A stretch of 64,000 nt of DNA from contig NZ_MBTG01000007.1 of the NCBI RefSeq assembly GCF_002027705.1, forward strand, positions 1 to 64,000. Reading direction: 5' to 3'. Under the pieces are notes generated by a model. It saw nothing but the letters and a program-made list of their open reading frames with translations, was not told the origin of the DNA and did not search any database. How positions within the stretch are numbered: position 1 is the first letter of the stretch; each line of letters begins with the position of its first letter. Below, one piece after another: positions 62,986 to 64,000 of this stretch. The position numbers and the translations under genes were made by a program. Source of the stretch: Paenibacillus ferrarius (lineage in GTDB: Bacteria > Bacillota > Bacilli > Paenibacillales > NBRC-103111).

Positions 62986-63195
62986 TTATTTCCACTTTTG
63001 GTTTTTCATCATTTGCTGCGCTTTATTCAATTGCTGCTTATTCATGTTGTAGCCCATTTGCTTCGCCATTTTGGCCAGCATTTCGGGATTGTTCTGCATC
63101 GATTCCAGCTGTCTTTTTAAATAGAATACACCGATGAAAAACCCGCCGACTAAGCCCACAATCAACGTGAGAATAGGTATAAGATAACTCCACAT
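62986..63195 (-). CDS. yneF: YneF family (UPF0154) small membrane protein
   Basis: 69 residues from ATG 63195 (MWSYLIPIL), with GGGGGC upstream; the longer start is not supported. One N-terminal membrane helix (about 5-27, GLVGGFFIGVFYLKRQL) is followed by a basic Met/Gln-rich tail (NPEMLAKMAKQMGYNMN). Conserved in Bacilli with unknown role, perhaps membrane- and ribosome-associated. Confidence 0.9.
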   Translation of the reverse strand: MWSYLIPILTLIVGLVGGFFIGVFYLKRQLESMQNNPEMLAKMAKQMGYNMNKQQLNKAQQMMKNQKWK

Positions 63196-63288
63196 CGTGA
63201 ATGCCCCCTGCTTGTACAAATTGGTATGGATTGCTTGCTTTATCATATCATTTCTGTTCATCTGTTTACAAATAGGTACCCGCCCAAA

Positions 63289-63999
63289 TTATAGCACTTG
63301 TTCGATGAAAAGAGTCGTGTGTTTAGCCAAATCAATCTCTTTAATATCCAGCTCCCGATCCGTGGCATCCTGTTTGACAATGCGAACGATGGGCCGGCTT
63401 GGCAGTCCGCGATGCTGCCCCACGACGACACCAGTCTCCCGACTGGAGAGGCGAACGGAAGCCCCTGTTGGATAAATAGAAACGATTTTCAGAAATTGAA
63501 TCACCACATCGCGGTCCAGCTTAGTTTCAGCTAGCGCCATCATATGCTCGCAAGCCTCGTATGGCAGCATACGCCGACCTAATGAGGTATCGAAGAGCAA
63601 ATTATCATACATGTTAGCGACAGCTGTAATTTTGGCATAGATATGGATATCTTCGCTCAAAAGTCCCCTCGGATAGCCAGAGCCATCTACAGCTTCATGG
63701 TGCTGAAACGCCACATGGGCAATCAGCAAGCTGAATTCCCGTTTGTTTTTCAAAAGCTCAAAGCCTCTCCACGTATGATGTCTCTTGAGATCCAGCGATT
63801 CATCGTCGTACAGAAGTTCGACTTTGCCTACATCGTGAAGAAGCGCGCCAACGGCAAGCTCTTTTAACTGCGTCTCATTGAAGCCCATATTAATGCCGAT
63901 CAACACAGCCATCATACAAACGTTCGTCGCATGGACATACATCTCATTATCCTTCGTGCGAATATCGGTCAATTGAATAAGGACATCACGGTTCTTCAT
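63289..63999 (-). CDS. HD-GYP domain protein (partial, runs off the window)
   Basis: 236 residues visible; the ATG at 63999 is at the window edge and may be internal, since HD-GYP proteins usually have an N-terminal domain. Metal-binding HDVGK, then HHEAVDGSGYPRGL (the GYP signature), and DTSLGRRMLPYEA (the RP-type region). Such proteins hydrolyse cyclic di-GMP or related dinucleotides. A C-terminal part of about 70 residues (SSRETGVVVGQHRG...) is a beta-rich extension seen in Bacillales HD-GYP proteins. Confidence 0.88.
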   Translation of the reverse strand: MKNRDVLIQLTDIRTKDNEMYVHATNVCMMAVLIGINMGFNETQLKELAVGALLHDVGKVELLYDDESLDLKRHHTWRGFELLKNKREFSLLIAHVAFQHHEAVDGSGYPRGLLSEDIHIYAKITAVANMYDNLLFDTSLGRRMLPYEACEHMMALAETKLDRDVVIQFLKIVSIYPTGASVRLSSRETGVVVGQHRGLPSRPIVRIVKQDATDRELDIKEIDLAKHTTLFIEQVL

Positions 64000-64000
64000 C

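Overview
The window looks like chromosome from a spore-forming, low-to-mid GC Firmicute of the Paenibacillaceae, most likely Paenibacillus or a close relative. Evidence for this is the strong GGAGG-type ribosome sites with many TTG and GTG starts, an S-layer-homology protein, a LytR-CpsA-Psr ligase, a BceRS-BceAB module, a SleB-type cortex hydrolase, YneF, a guanine riboswitch and typical sigma-A promoters. The assignment is inferred from gene content and was not searched.

Layout. 1-3130: rodA-like gene and a guanine-riboswitch-controlled purine permease. 3130-6965: a visibly AT-rich accessory island of small unknown genes (including a 36-residue lipoprotein), a truncated gene and a decayed sppA. 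It lies against the 3' end of guaA and carries a displaced, mutated copy of the last codons of guaA at its far end. 6966-14743: guaA, then a MoxR / DUF58 / transglutaminase operon and a secreted polysaccharide deacetylase. 14919-21207: a membrane chemotaxis-type signal protein, peroxiredoxin Bcp, an SLH protein, an exported protein and a multi-pass PMT-like membrane protein. 21352-25846: BceRS-BceAB-type antimicrobial-peptide sensing and resistance. 25932-28564: a three-gene ABC-2 exporter. 28763-36663: LCP ligase, a glutamate-1-semialdehyde aminomutase, the large glutamate synthase with an unusual leader, and a 36-residue small gene. 36745-40113: an 11-unit, 81-bp tandem hairpin array abutting the end of helD. 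40147-51309: a possible small RNA, a VOC-DinB fusion, kdgK-kdgA, suhB, fabI, uvsE, a TetR/MFS pair, ddl and an amidase-domain protein. 51547-57928: acnA, a SleB-like hydrolase, a 1.5-kb repeat block and a CDF metal transporter. 57982-64000: an IclR regulator, an anchored alpha/beta hydrolase, a dGTPase-like HD protein, folE with a TetR gene, yneF and a partial HD-GYP gene.

Most genes are housekeeping or cell-envelope genes: cell-wall synthesis and remodelling (rodA, ddl, LCP, deacetylase, SleB, transglutaminase), purine supply (guaA and permease), nitrogen and carbon metabolism (gltB, acnA, kdgKA), and envelope-stress sensing. The most unusual content is non-coding. A roughly 180-bp element carries four short hairpins at fixed 51/61-62/51-nt spacing; it occurs five times at three loci in both orientations, and three copies lie in a tandem block with a 9-bp minisatellite. 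A separate 81-bp unit with two palindromes is repeated 11 times beside helD. The gltB start codon is separated from its only good Shine-Dalgarno sequence by a perfect hairpin. No tRNA, rRNA, CRISPR array, intact transposase or integrase was recognised.
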